NCBI GenBank assembly: GCA_002366685.1
Contig: DFBP01000301.1
Coordinates: 1 to 14,448, forward strand
Reading direction: 5' to 3'
DNA: 14,448 bases
Source: Rhodobacterales bacterium UBA3077
Lineage (GTDB): Bacteria; Pseudomonadota; Alphaproteobacteria; Rhodobacterales; Rhodobacteraceae
Part shown: piece after piece, positions 1 to 7,734 of the stretch
Layout: every line of letters begins with the position of its first letter
Numbering within the stretch: position 1 is the first letter of the stretch
Made by a program: the position numbers and the translations under genes
Notes under the pieces: model-generated
What the model was told of the DNA's origin: nothing
Databases searched by the model: none
Seen by the model: the letters and a program-made list of their open reading frames with translations, nothing else

Positions 1-102
1 GGCCGTGCCATTCTGGATGCAACCGTGGATACGTGCCGCAAAGCCCCAACGGATGCGATGCTTTTTCAGGTCTCCCAGTCCATGATCCGCAATACGGGCT
101 AA
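1..102 (+). CDS. C-terminal end of an unrecognised protein (5' end outside window)
   Basis: The reading frame starting at base 1 is open for 33 codons and stops at TAA 100-102. The visible tail ends in SQSMIRNTG. It has no membrane segment or recognisable motif, and I cannot name the family. The ending is followed by a short inverted repeat and then nadR, so it is probably the last gene of an upstream unit. The phase is supported only by absence of stops over 99 nt and by normal-looking codon use, so a chance open frame is possible. Confidence 0.5.
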   Translation, partial: GRAILDATVDTCRKAPTDAMLFQVSQSMIRNTG

Positions 103-112
103 CTGCACCAAT

Positions 113-132
113 GGGAAAAAGCGCCTTTTCCC
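113..132 (+). terminator. Weak inverted repeat, possible terminator of the upstream gene
   Basis: GGGAAAA (113-119) pairs with TTTTCCC (126-132) across a 6-nt loop, 10 nt after the stop of the partial gene. No T-tract follows on the plus strand (the next bases are TCGCTTTCCC), so it is not a textbook Rho-independent terminator. It could be a weak terminator or an mRNA 3' end stabiliser. Confidence 0.3.
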
Positions 133-194
133 TCGCTTTCCCTCAAGCCTTATGCTAGCAAACCTGCGCAATTAGCAATATCCATGGGGCCAAA

Positions 195-1178
195 ATGGAC
201 AACGGAATAATCCTCGGGCGCTTTATGCCCCCCCATGAGGGCCACGTAGCACTGGCGCGCACGGCCACCTATCTTGTTGATAAGCTTAACATTATTGTTG
301 CCTGCACACATAATGACCCTATTCCGGCAGGTGTAAGGCGCGACTGGATGGAGAGCCTGTTTCCCAAAGCGCGGGTCGTACTGCATTGCACAACGAACCG
401 TATCCCGACCCACAGCCTTGAGTGGGCGGACATAATTCGCCAGCTTCACCCCGAGCCGATCAACCGTGTGATTGGCTCCGAGGATTATCTTGTGCCATTG
501 GCCAAATCGCTCAATGCCCAGCATTTTATTCTCGACCCGATGTGGATGGCCTTTCCCGCCAATTCCGCAGATATTCGCAAGGACCCGTTTGGCCACTGGC
601 AGAGCCTGCCCAGCCATGTGCGCCCCTGGTATCAAAAACGGCTTACCCTTGTGGGGCCTGAAAGCACCGGCAAATCTTATATGGCAGATCTTCTGGCCCA
701 GCGCTTTGGCGGGCCCTATGTGCCCGAATACGGGCGCCCCTACGAAAAATACCGCACACCGGGTAAGTACCGCCCCGAAGAGCTGCACTATATTGTAGAC
801 GGCCATATTGCCCACCGGAAAACACTTTCCATGATGGCGGGTCCCGTATTGTTTGAAGATACCGACCCGTTGCTCACTGCGGTGTGGGCCGAAATGCTGC
901 TGGGCCACAGCTTACCAGACCTTGAGGCGCGCATCGAACTGCCCGAGCACTATTTGTTGCTTGACGCAGACACCCCTTGGGCGGAAGACCCGCTGCGCTA
1001 CTTCGCCAAACAAGAGTTGCGCGAACAGTTTTTCACCAAGATCGAAGCCAAGCTTATAGCCCACGGCGCCCGTTACACCCATATTAAGGGCAGCTTTAAA
1101 GAGCGCGAAGCACAGGCCGTTTCTGTCGTCGAAGATATGCTAGCATCCCCGAAAGGACCGGCCAATGCCGAACAATAA
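195..1178 (+). CDS. nadR: NadR-type bifunctional NMN adenylyltransferase / ribosylnicotinamide kinase
   Basis: Predicted cytoplasmic NAD-salvage enzyme of 327 residues. The N-terminal half is a nucleotidyltransferase: GRFMPPHEGH (residues 8-17) fits the GxFxPxHxGH ATP-binding signature, and SADIRKDP (124-131) corresponds to the second nucleotidyltransferase motif near the domain end. The C-terminal half is a P-loop kinase with Walker A GPESTGKS (154-161) and a later acidic FEDTDP stretch. Family knowledge: these domains convert nicotinamide riboside to NMN and NMN to NAD. The E. coli protein is about 410 residues because it also has an N-terminal DNA-binding repressor domain, which is absent here, so this protein should be an enzyme only. 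The start ATG has GGGG at 186-189 as a plausible ribosome-binding site. An out-of-frame ATG at 184 was not used. The end overlaps apt by 14 nt, indicating co-transcription. The specific NadR call is firm on motifs; substrate preference is inferred. Confidence 0.88.
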   Translation: MDNGIILGRFMPPHEGHVALARTATYLVDKLNIIVACTHNDPIPAGVRRDWMESLFPKARVVLHCTTNRIPTHSLEWADIIRQLHPEPINRVIGSEDYLVPLAKSLNAQHFILDPMWMAFPANSADIRKDPFGHWQSLPSHVRPWYQKRLTLVGPESTGKSYMADLLAQRFGGPYVPEYGRPYEKYRTPGKYRPEELHYIVDGHIAHRKTLSMMAGPVLFEDTDPLLTAVWAEMLLGHSLPDLEARIELPEHYLLLDADTPWAEDPLRYFAKQELREQFFTKIEAKLIAHGARYTHIKGSFKEREAQAVSVVEDMLASPKGPANAEQ

Positions 1179-1704
1179 ATCCGTTATTGATTACATCCGC
1201 ACTATTCCCGACTTCCCCAAGGAAGGGATTATGTTTCGCGATGTAACCACTTTGTTCAGTGACCCGCGTGGTTTTCGGATAGCGATTGACCAGCTTTTGC
1301 ACCCCTATGCCGGTATGCAGATCGACAAAGTGGTCGGGCTTGAGGCGCGCGGCTTCATTCTAGGCGGGGCAGTCGCGCACCAACTCTCGGTTGGTTTTGT
1401 GCCGATCCGGAAAAAGGGTAAGCTGCCCGGAAAAACCATCGAAGAAGCCTACCAGCTCGAATACGGCGAGGCCGTGATGGAAGTCCATGAAGACGCAATT
1501 CTGGCCGGTGAAAAAATTCTGGTTGTAGATGACTTGCTGGCAACGGGCGGCACAGCGGAAGCCGGAATCAAGCTTATCGAGCGGATGGGAGCCGAGGTTG
1601 TCTCGGCCGCCTTCGTGATTGACCTGCCCGAGCTTGGCGGCCGCGCCCGCCTAAAATCCTTGGGCATTGATACCTATTGGCTTTGCGAATTCGAAGGCGA
1701 ATAA
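1165..1704 (+). CDS. apt: Adenine phosphoribosyltransferase
   Basis: Cytoplasmic purine-salvage enzyme that makes AMP and pyrophosphate from adenine and PRPP. At 179 residues it has normal family length. The N-terminus has the typical IRTIPDFPKEGIMFRD stretch (11-26). GLEARGFILGG (58-68) and RKKGKLPGKT (82-91) are conserved Apt segments, and VVDDLLATGGTA (120-131) is the PRPP-binding loop of type I phosphoribosyltransferases. The ATG lies inside the end of nadR (14-nt overlap) and is preceded by AAAGGA about 9 nt upstream, which supports this start and translational coupling. With nadR it forms a small nucleotide-salvage unit. The protein looks complete and nothing is unusual in it. Confidence 0.96.
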   Translation: MPNNKSVIDYIRTIPDFPKEGIMFRDVTTLFSDPRGFRIAIDQLLHPYAGMQIDKVVGLEARGFILGGAVAHQLSVGFVPIRKKGKLPGKTIEEAYQLEYGEAVMEVHEDAILAGEKILVVDDLLATGGTAEAGIKLIERMGAEVVSAAFVIDLPELGGRARLKSLGIDTYWLCEFEGE

Positions 1705-1892
1705 TAGCCGTCAGGCGCTCCACCTTGTAGAATACTGGTAATACCGGTGAAACAGACACCCGTAATGGCTTCCATTTGGACAACGACACCGGCATAGTGG
1801 CGTTTGTTGACAATTGGTAAAATCAACTTGGGGCTCTCGGCACCATAAGGTCTCAAAGTCAAGGAAACGCAACATTTGAAGGGGCGTCTGAC
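1705..1892. other. apt to alcohol dehydrogenase intergenic region
   Basis: This 188-nt gap is long for this compact region, so the dehydrogenase probably has its own promoter here. TTGACA occurs at 1807-1812, but no good -10 hexamer lies 16-18 nt downstream, so I do not call a promoter. A small imperfect hairpin (ACTGGT-AAT-ACCGGT, about 1734-1748) lacks a T-tract. No convincing terminator for apt was seen. Confidence 0.35.
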
Positions 1893-2933
1893 ATGAAAGC
1901 CGTTGTATATGAAGCATTTAATGAAATGCCCGGCATACAGAATGTAGCCAGTCCGGACCCAACGCCGCTGGGCGTTGTTATCAAGGTGATGGCCACGGGC
2001 GTTTGCCGAAGCGACTGGCACGGCTGGGTCGGCCATGACCACGGGATCGAACTGCCGCACGTACCCGGCCATGAATTTGCGGGCATTGTCGAAGCCGTTG
2101 GAAAAGACGTGAAAAAGTGGAAAGCCGGAGACCGTGTCACGGTGCCGTTTGTCGGTGGCTGCGGCAGCTGCCCTGACTGTGCGGGCGGGAACCAACAGGT
2201 TTGCTCCAACCAGTTTCAACCCGGTTTCGGGAGCTGGGGCTCGTTCGCCGAATATGTGATGATCAACTTTGCCGACACTAACCTTGTGCCCCTACCCGAA
2301 GATATGGAGTTTGCGACAGCGGCTAGCCTTGGTTGCCGGTTCGTGACCTCGTTTCGGGCGGTTGTTGATCAGGGCGGTGTCAAACCCGGGCAGTGGGTTG
2401 CGGTGCATGGCTGCGGCGGTGTCGGGCTCTCTGCCATCATGATCGCCAATGCGATGGGGGCTCAGGTGGTCGCGGTAGACATTTCGGAAGATGCGCTAGA
2501 AATGGCCAAATCAATGGGGGCTGCTGCGGTTGTTAACGGCGCGACCTCACCCAATGCCGTAAAGGAAATTCGGGCCATAACGGGCGGTGGGGCCCATGTT
2601 TCGCTTGATGCGCTTGGCCATCCGCTCACCTGCAACAATTCGATCTCGTGCTTACGCAAACAGGGCCGCCACGTGCAGGTCGGCTTGCTGCTCGGCGAGC
2701 AGCGCAAGCCGAGTATTCCCATGGCACGGGTCATTGCATTTGAGCTTGAAATCGTCGGCAGTCACGGGATTCAGGCGCACCGTTATGACGACATGTTTGC
2801 CATGGTCAAAAGTGGAAAGCTAACGCCGGAACAACTGCTGGGCCGGCAGATATCACTGGAAGAGTCGATTGAGGCATTGGTGACGATGGATCAGTTTACC
2901 TCACCAGGTGTCACGGTAGTAACAAAATTCTAG
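1893..2933 (+). CDS. Zinc-dependent alcohol dehydrogenase family protein (MDR superfamily)
   Basis: Predicted cytoplasmic NAD(P)-dependent medium-chain dehydrogenase of 346 residues. Likely catalytic-zinc ligands are C38 (in GVCRSD), H60-E61 (PGHEFAGIVE) and C148. The structural-zinc lobe is intact: C90, C93, C96 and C104 in the CxxCxxCx7C spacing. The Rossmann loop is GCGGVG (173-178), and an aspartate in VVAVD (196) at the end of the second strand points to NAD rather than NADP by the usual family rule. The start is preceded by GAAGGGG about 9 nt upstream. It is flanked by 188 nt upstream and a strong terminator downstream, so it is probably a single-gene unit. Substrate cannot be told from sequence; primary or secondary alcohols or a polyol are all possible. 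Confidence 0.88.
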   Translation: MKAVVYEAFNEMPGIQNVASPDPTPLGVVIKVMATGVCRSDWHGWVGHDHGIELPHVPGHEFAGIVEAVGKDVKKWKAGDRVTVPFVGGCGSCPDCAGGNQQVCSNQFQPGFGSWGSFAEYVMINFADTNLVPLPEDMEFATAASLGCRFVTSFRAVVDQGGVKPGQWVAVHGCGGVGLSAIMIANAMGAQVVAVDISEDALEMAKSMGAAAVVNGATSPNAVKEIRAITGGGAHVSLDALGHPLTCNNSISCLRKQGRHVQVGLLLGEQRKPSIPMARVIAFELEIVGSHGIQAHRYDDMFAMVKSGKLTPEQLLGRQISLEESIEALVTMDQFTSPGVTVVTKF

Positions 2934-3016
2934 ATAATTGTTTTTAATAACTATTTGTAAACCACTTAACCATAATCATGCCCTATCCCGATGAATTCGG
3001 GGGCCACTTGCAAACC

Positions 3017-3035
3017 TCAGACGGCCAAAGTCTGA
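3017..3035. repeat. Small inverted repeat upstream of the terminator hairpin
   Basis: TCAGAC (3017-3022) and GTCTGA (3030-3035) form a 6-bp perfect stem with a 7-nt loop, four bases before the larger hairpin. There is no T-tract on either side. It may be an accessory stem between the convergent genes or chance. Confidence 0.35.
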
Positions 3036-3038
3036 ATT

Positions 3039-3073
3039 ATGCCTCTCCGCTCGAATGGCGGGGGGGCATTTTT
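3039..3073 (+). terminator. Rho-independent terminator after the alcohol dehydrogenase
   Basis: ATGCCTCTCCGC (3039-3050) pairs with 3058-3069 over 12 bp (two G-U wobbles) around a 7-nt loop, and a run of five T begins at 3069. The orientation suits termination of plus-strand transcription from the alcohol dehydrogenase, 105 nt after its stop. The minus-strand oxidase gene also ends here (stop at 3099). On that strand the hairpin has no good T-run after it, so it may end both transcripts but fits the plus strand better. Confidence 0.82.
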
Positions 3074-3098
3074 ATGCAAGGCATTTTGTTGCGGAGGT

Positions 3099-4499
3099 TC
3101 AGAGCGGTAAAACCACACCGGGATTCATGATCCCGACGGGGTCAAAAGCGGTTTTAATCCGCCGCATCGCATTTAGCCGCCCGGGGTCTCCATAGAGCTG
3201 CAAGTCACCGGTTTTCAAGCGTCCCACGCCGTGCTCGGCGCTAAAGCTCCCGCCAAAGTCAGCCACAACATCAAAAACACACCGCGCCAGCGCCGCACGC
3301 TCGTTTTTGTAACTCTCGCGGGTTTCGCCTTTGGGCGGGAACAGGTTGTAGTGCAAATTTCCGTCCCCCATATGGCCAAAGCAGTTCACCCGCAGTGATG
3401 CCGGAAGCGCCGCCCGCGCGGTTTCAATAAAGGCAGGCACTTCACTCACAGGCACCGAAATGTCATGCGAAGAGATTGATCCAATACGTTTATTCGCCGC
3501 CGGTATTGTCTCGCGAATTTGCCAGAAATAGAGTCGCTGCGTTTCGTTCTGAGCGATGAGCGCATCATCGACCAGCCCAGCCTCAAAAGCCTCCGCAAGG
3601 CTTTGTTCCAGCGCTTCGGCAAGCTCGGCGCCACCGCCCAGTTCCAAAAGAACACTCCATTCAGGCGTTTCCTGAAAAGGCGAGGTCAGGCCAAATCCGG
3701 TTTCTTCCAGAAATTCAAAACCAGCTTTTCCGATCAGTTCAAATCCGGAAACCGTATCCCCCAGACTGGCCCGAAGGTGGTGCAGCAGCGCCAGGGCGGC
3801 CGCGGGGTCAGGCACAGCAAGAAAGGCCGTGTGGAGCGATTTGGGGCGAGGGAAAAGCCGCAGAACGGCTGCGGTGATAAGCCCGAGGCTACCCTCGGAA
3901 CCAACCATCAAGTTGCGAATATCATACCCTGTGTTGTCTTTACGCAACCGTTTGAGGCCGCCAACAACCGTTCCGTCTGCCAAAACAGCTTCGACACCCA
4001 AGCATAGGTCTCGCATGTTGCCATAGCGCAAAACATTCACGCCGCCGGCGTTGGTCGCAAGGTTTCCGCCTATCCGGCAGGACCCCTCGGACGCTAACCG
4101 GAGCGGAAACATACGCCCAGCCTCTTCGGCGGCCACGTGAATATCAGCCAGCACAGCGCCAGCTTCGACGGTCATTGTATTGTTATCTGGCGATACATCC
4201 CGAATGGCCGTCATACGCTCCATCGAGAGTACAACCGGCACCGGCCCGCTTTCCATGATCTGGCCACCAACCAATCCTGTGCCCCCCCCGAGCGGCACCA
4301 CCGGCACGCGGGCCGCGTTACACATGGCGAGCGTGGCTGAAACCTCTGCCACGGTGGCGGGCTGTAAAACGGCGGCGGCTTGCCCTTTGAACAGGCCGCG
4401 CGGTTCTTCAAGATCAGCCGCTTTGCAGGGGCGCAGCGCGGCCGGTCCTAATCGCGCTTCCAGCTCTCCTACAAAGCTGCTGTCGGCACTATTGAGCAT
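3099..4499 (-). CDS. FAD-linked oxidase of the GlcD / D-lactate / D-2-hydroxyglutarate dehydrogenase family
   Basis: Flavoprotein of 466 residues oxidising a D-2-hydroxy acid; the exact substrate is not determined. The N-terminal PCMH-type FAD domain shows PLGGGTGLVGG (69-79), SEGSCRIGGNLATNAGG (137-153) and a region around DNTGYDIRNLMVGSEG (188-203). The C-terminal FAD-oxidase domain has GHMGDGNLHYN (375-385), whose histidines are thought to bind a metal in this family, and SAEHGVGRLK (420-429). Length matches the single-subunit D-lactate/D-2-hydroxyglutarate dehydrogenases. There is no signal peptide or membrane segment. The start codon overlaps the end of the acetyltransferase gene by 11 nt and is preceded by GAAGGGG, so it is the distal gene of the thrC-M16-GNAT unit. 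Glycolate oxidase subunit GlcD is less likely because no glcE/glcF genes lie next to it. Confidence 0.87.
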   Translation of the reverse strand: MLNSADSSFVGELEARLGPAALRPCKAADLEEPRGLFKGQAAAVLQPATVAEVSATLAMCNAARVPVVPLGGGTGLVGGQIMESGPVPVVLSMERMTAIRDVSPDNNTMTVEAGAVLADIHVAAEEAGRMFPLRLASEGSCRIGGNLATNAGGVNVLRYGNMRDLCLGVEAVLADGTVVGGLKRLRKDNTGYDIRNLMVGSEGSLGLITAAVLRLFPRPKSLHTAFLAVPDPAAALALLHHLRASLGDTVSGFELIGKAGFEFLEETGFGLTSPFQETPEWSVLLELGGGAELAEALEQSLAEAFEAGLVDDALIAQNETQRLYFWQIRETIPAANKRIGSISSHDISVPVSEVPAFIETARAALPASLRVNCFGHMGDGNLHYNLFPPKGETRESYKNERAALARCVFDVVADFGGSFSAEHGVGRLKTGDLQLYGDPGRLNAMRRIKTAFDPVGIMNPGVVLPL

Positions 4500-5073
4500 C
4501 GGCCGGTCCCCTTCTGTCGCGCCTCAGCTGCGCGTAAAGCACATGGGTGCGCCAACGCCCCGCGATCTGCAAATAGCTTTGCGCCACGCCTTCATACTTA
4601 AAGCCAGCCTTCTCCAACAACCCGCGTGAAGCCTCGTTCTCCGGCAGGCAGGCAGCCTCTATCCGGCTTAGATCAAGCCGCTTGAACGCAAATTCCGTAA
4701 CCATGTTAAGCGCCTCGTGCATATAACCGTTGCGGGCATGTTCGGGGCCAATCCAGTAGCCCACCGTGCCCGCTTTGGCTGGACCATAGCGCACATTATC
4801 CAGCGTGAGGGCGCCCAACAGGCTATTATCCTCCCGCCGGATAATCATAAACGGAAAGGCGGTTTCAGCGTTGGCCGCCCTATTGGCCCAGTGGATACGG
4901 TGATAAAAGGAACTCCGCGCGTTATAATCCCGCGCCCGTATCGGCTCCCACGGCTTCAAGAAATCGGCACCTTCGCGCCGCGTTGTGATCCACGGGATAT
5001 AGTCGGTTCGTTTGGGCAGGCGCAGCTCCAGCCTTTGGCTGACAAGCACCGGGGTTTTGCGCCCAAACAGCAT
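4489..5073 (-). CDS. GNAT-family N-acetyltransferase, RimJ-like
   Basis: Predicted acetyl-CoA-dependent N-acetyltransferase of 194 residues. The N-terminus (LVSQRLELRLPKRTDY, about 10-25) is typical of the RimJ/RimL group. GYWIGPEHARNGYMHEAL (105-122) is the acetyl-CoA binding motif A, and ENEASRGLLEKAGFKYEG (145-162) is the characteristic C-terminal motif. The group includes enzymes acetylating N-termini of ribosomal proteins; the target here is unknown, so no symbol is given. The ATG begins one base after the stop of the M16 peptidase (TAATATG), suggesting translation by re-initiation, and the gene end overlaps the FAD oxidase start. Confidence 0.85.
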   Translation of the reverse strand: MLFGRKTPVLVSQRLELRLPKRTDYIPWITTRREGADFLKPWEPIRARDYNARSSFYHRIHWANRAANAETAFPFMIIRREDNSLLGALTLDNVRYGPAKAGTVGYWIGPEHARNGYMHEALNMVTEFAFKRLDLSRIEAACLPENEASRGLLEKAGFKYEGVAQSYLQIAGRWRTHVLYAQLRRDRRGPADAQ

Positions 5074-5074
5074 A

Positions 5075-6337
5075 TTAACCTCTCAAGCTGGTGTGGAGAT
5101 CATCCATAGCCGGCGCTGCACCCACCGGCCCATAGAGCGCCATAGCCATCTCGCCGGACTCGCAGACAGATGCCGCATAATCCCGCAGCCCGCGCACGTT
5201 AACCGCCTCGATTTTGGCAACAGCTTCTGAAAGCTCGGGCACCCGCCCCCAAATGCTGATCCCCCGCGCCATGCGCTCGGCCCGCGCCGAGGGGCTTTCC
5301 AGCCCCATCAACATTCCGGCCTTCATCTGCACTTGAGCCCGATCCAGTTCAACCTGCGAAATTTCGTCGGCGGCGCGCTTCATCTCGTCAATTGTGACCC
5401 GTGCCAGCTCATCAATCTGCTCTCCCGATGTGCCGGAATAGATGCTCAGCATACCAGATTCCAACCCCGGAGTGATGCTGGCAAAAATGCTATAGCACAG
5501 GCCACGTTTCTCACGGGCTTCCTGAAACAGGCGCGAGGTCATGCCACCGCCGAGCAACATCGAATAAATTTGCGCTGTGTAGACCCGATCATCCTGAATG
5601 CCGGGTGCGTCAAAGCCAAGTGTGAAATGCGCCTGTTCCAGCTCTTTCACTATCCGCTTCTCCCCACCAATAAACTGTGCTGACAGGGCCACGGGTGCGC
5701 TACTTTTTGGCATATGCCCAAACAGCCGCTCGGCCTGTTTCACCAGCGCTTCATGGTCCACCATACCCGCTGCCGAAACCACAAGATTTTCAGCGCCGTA
5801 ATGGGTACCAACGAAACCGGAAAGATCAGCTTGGCTAAACCGGCGCACATTTTCGGCGGGGCCAAGAATGGGCCGTCCCATCGGTTGCTTTGGGTAGGAA
5901 ACCCCCTGCAACCAATCGAATATAACGTCATCCGGGGTATCAAGGCTCTGCCCGATTTCCGAAAGGATCACCCCGCGCTCGATCTCGATCTCGCGCTCGT
6001 CAAAGGTGGAATTCAGCAGGATGTCAGCCAGCACATCCAGCGCTAGCGGCAGATCGGCCCCCAATACACGGGTGTAATAAGCTGTCATCTCACGTGAGGT
6101 ATAAGCGTTTATAAACCCGCCGACATCCTCGATCACCTCGGCGATTTCCAGTGCGCTACGGGTTGTCGTGCCTTTAAAGGCCATGTGCTCAAGGAAATGC
6201 GCAATCCCGTTTTGCGCCTCGTCCTCGTTCCGCGCACCCGCTTTAACCCACACGCCGATGGTCGAGCTTTCCAGCCCCGGCATATGTTCGGTAACAACGG
6301 TCAGGCCATTGCTGAGGATATGTGTTTCAACACTCAT
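5075..6337 (-). CDS. M16-family zinc metallopeptidase (processing-peptidase-like)
   Basis: Protein of 420 residues homologous to the beta subunit of mitochondrial processing peptidase and to bacterial PqqL/YmxG-type peptidases. The inverted zinc motif HxxEH is HFLEH (47-51), with the distal glutamate at E127 in RGVILSE. The 76-residue step from the second histidine matches the family spacing, so the catalytic site looks intact. The second domain has the glycine-rich GGGMTSRLFQEAREKRG segment typical of substrate handling. No signal peptide is seen, which suggests a cytoplasmic location, but the substrate is unknown. The start overlaps the thrC stop as ATGA (6334-6337), a sign of translational coupling. 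Adjacency to thrC is, from memory, common in Rhodobacterales. Confidence 0.93.
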   Translation of the reverse strand: MSVETHILSNGLTVVTEHMPGLESSTIGVWVKAGARNEDEAQNGIAHFLEHMAFKGTTTRSALEIAEVIEDVGGFINAYTSREMTAYYTRVLGADLPLALDVLADILLNSTFDEREIEIERGVILSEIGQSLDTPDDVIFDWLQGVSYPKQPMGRPILGPAENVRRFSQADLSGFVGTHYGAENLVVSAAGMVDHEALVKQAERLFGHMPKSSAPVALSAQFIGGEKRIVKELEQAHFTLGFDAPGIQDDRVYTAQIYSMLLGGGMTSRLFQEAREKRGLCYSIFASITPGLESGMLSIYSGTSGEQIDELARVTIDEMKRAADEISQVELDRAQVQMKAGMLMGLESPSARAERMARGISIWGRVPELSEAVAKIEAVNVRGLRDYAASVCESGEMAMALYGPVGAAPAMDDLHTSLRG

Positions 6338-7725
6338 CTGGCGATTTTCTCGTTTATCAGGGATTTGAGCGCGGTTAGATCGTTGGTGCAGCGGGTCACC
6401 CGCTCTTCACGGTCAAACAGGTCTGCCATATGGGGGGGGAGGTCCGGCCGGATCCCGCAAGCGGCTTCCACCGCATCTGGAAACTTGGCCGCATGGGCCG
6501 TAGCCAGCGCCACCATTGGCACAGCGGCATCACCGCGTTGCTCCAGGGCGACCTTGACCGCGACAGCGGAATGCGGGCAGAGCAGCTCCCCTGTGCTTTC
6601 CATCATCGCCTTGATCGTGGCCGAGGTTTCCTCTTCCGAGCAGGCGCCGCTGTCAAACTCGGCCCGCAACCGCTCTAGCGCGCCTTGCGAGAGAGCAAAG
6701 CCACCTTGCCCGAGTTCTCCCATGAGCTGATCAATAGCCTCGCCCTCGCGGTCGTACAGGTCAAACAACAACCGCTCAAAATTCGAGCTCACCTGAATGT
6801 CCATCGAAGGGCTGATGCTTGGCATCACGCCCTCTTTTGTATGCGCACCACTTTGCAGCGTGCGGTGCAGAATATCGTTTTGGTTGGTGGCAATCACCAG
6901 CCGGTCAATCGGCAAGCCCATACGCTTGGCCACATAGCCTGCGAAAATATCGCCAAAATTGCCGGTTGGCACAGTAAAAGAAATTTTGCGGTGCGGGGCT
7001 CCAAGCGCCACGGCGGTCGTAAAATAGTAAACCACTTGCGCCATCACCCGCGCCCAGTTGATCGAGTTCACGCCCGCCAGCTTAACCGAGTTGCGGAAGT
7101 CGGCGTCGTTGAACATATCCTTGAGCCGCGCCTGACAATCATCAAAGTCACCGTCCATCGCCACGGCATGTACGTTGCTCTCGTTTGGCGTTGTCATCTG
7201 CCGGCGTTGCACTTCTGAAACCCGCCCATGTGGGTAGAGGATCACCACGTCCACCGCGTGCAGGCCCTTAAATGCCTCGATGGCTGCCGATCCGGTATCA
7301 CCCGAAGTTGCCCCCACAATCGTAACCCGCTCGCCGCGCCGCTCCAGCACGGCTTCAAACATTTGGCCGATCAGCTGCATCGCGACGTCTTTGAAGGCCA
7401 GCGTTGGCCCGTGGTGGAGCTCGGCAATGAAATCATTCGCGCCAAATTGCACAAGCGGCACCTTGGCAGGATGGCGGAAGCTTGCATAGGCACGGCTCAA
7501 AATCCCGCGCAACTCGTCATCGCTAAAGGTCTCGCCAATAAATGGCTTGATCACCCGAAACGCGGCCTCCTCATAGGGAAGCCCGGCCAGCGCGGCGATC
7601 TCTTCCGCGCTCATCTGTGGCCAGCTCTCTGGCACATAAAGTCCGCCATCTGTCGCCAGCCCGCTGAGCATAGCGTCTTCAAAGGAAAGGGCGGGCGCTT
7701 GGCCGCGGGTCGAGATATATTTCAT
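6334..7725 (-). CDS. thrC: Threonine synthase
   Basis: PLP enzyme converting O-phospho-L-homoserine to L-threonine, the last step of threonine synthesis. At 463 residues it belongs to the longer class of threonine synthase. The N-terminus MKYISTRG and FEDAMLSGLATDGGLYVPE (15-33) are diagnostic. The PLP lysine is K112 in HHGPTLAFKDVAMQ (104-117), GATSGDTGSAAI is the phosphate-binding region, and PTGNFGDIFAGYVAKRMG is a further conserved block. The start is preceded by AAGG, which overlaps the SURF1 stop; the gap between the two genes is only 9 nt. It shares a transcript with SURF1 upstream and the M16 peptidase downstream (ATGA overlap). No leader peptide or attenuator specific for threonine was seen. 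Confidence 0.97.
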   Translation of the reverse strand: MKYISTRGQAPALSFEDAMLSGLATDGGLYVPESWPQMSAEEIAALAGLPYEEAAFRVIKPFIGETFSDDELRGILSRAYASFRHPAKVPLVQFGANDFIAELHHGPTLAFKDVAMQLIGQMFEAVLERRGERVTIVGATSGDTGSAAIEAFKGLHAVDVVILYPHGRVSEVQRRQMTTPNESNVHAVAMDGDFDDCQARLKDMFNDADFRNSVKLAGVNSINWARVMAQVVYYFTTAVALGAPHRKISFTVPTGNFGDIFAGYVAKRMGLPIDRLVIATNQNDILHRTLQSGAHTKEGVMPSISPSMDIQVSSNFERLLFDLYDREGEAIDQLMGELGQGGFALSQGALERLRAEFDSGACSEEETSATIKAMMESTGELLCPHSAVAVKVALEQRGDAAVPMVALATAHAAKFPDAVEAACGIRPDLPPHMADLFDREERVTRCTNDLTALKSLINEKIAR

Positions 7726-7734
7726 AACATTGCC

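Noticed and set aside
150..908. 252-codon open frame on the minus strand opposite nadR
   Set aside because: It lies antisense to a clear NadR protein, shows no family motif and has the composition expected of a shadow frame in GC-rich DNA.
1807..1812. TTGACA as a -35 element before the alcohol dehydrogenase
   Set aside because: No acceptable -10 sequence occurs at 16-18 nt spacing, so a sigma-70 type promoter cannot be claimed.
2934..3098. Possible small gene or mobile-element scar in the AT-rich convergent gap
   Set aside because: Only two hairpins and AT-rich spacer are present; no terminal repeats, target duplications or open frame of substance.
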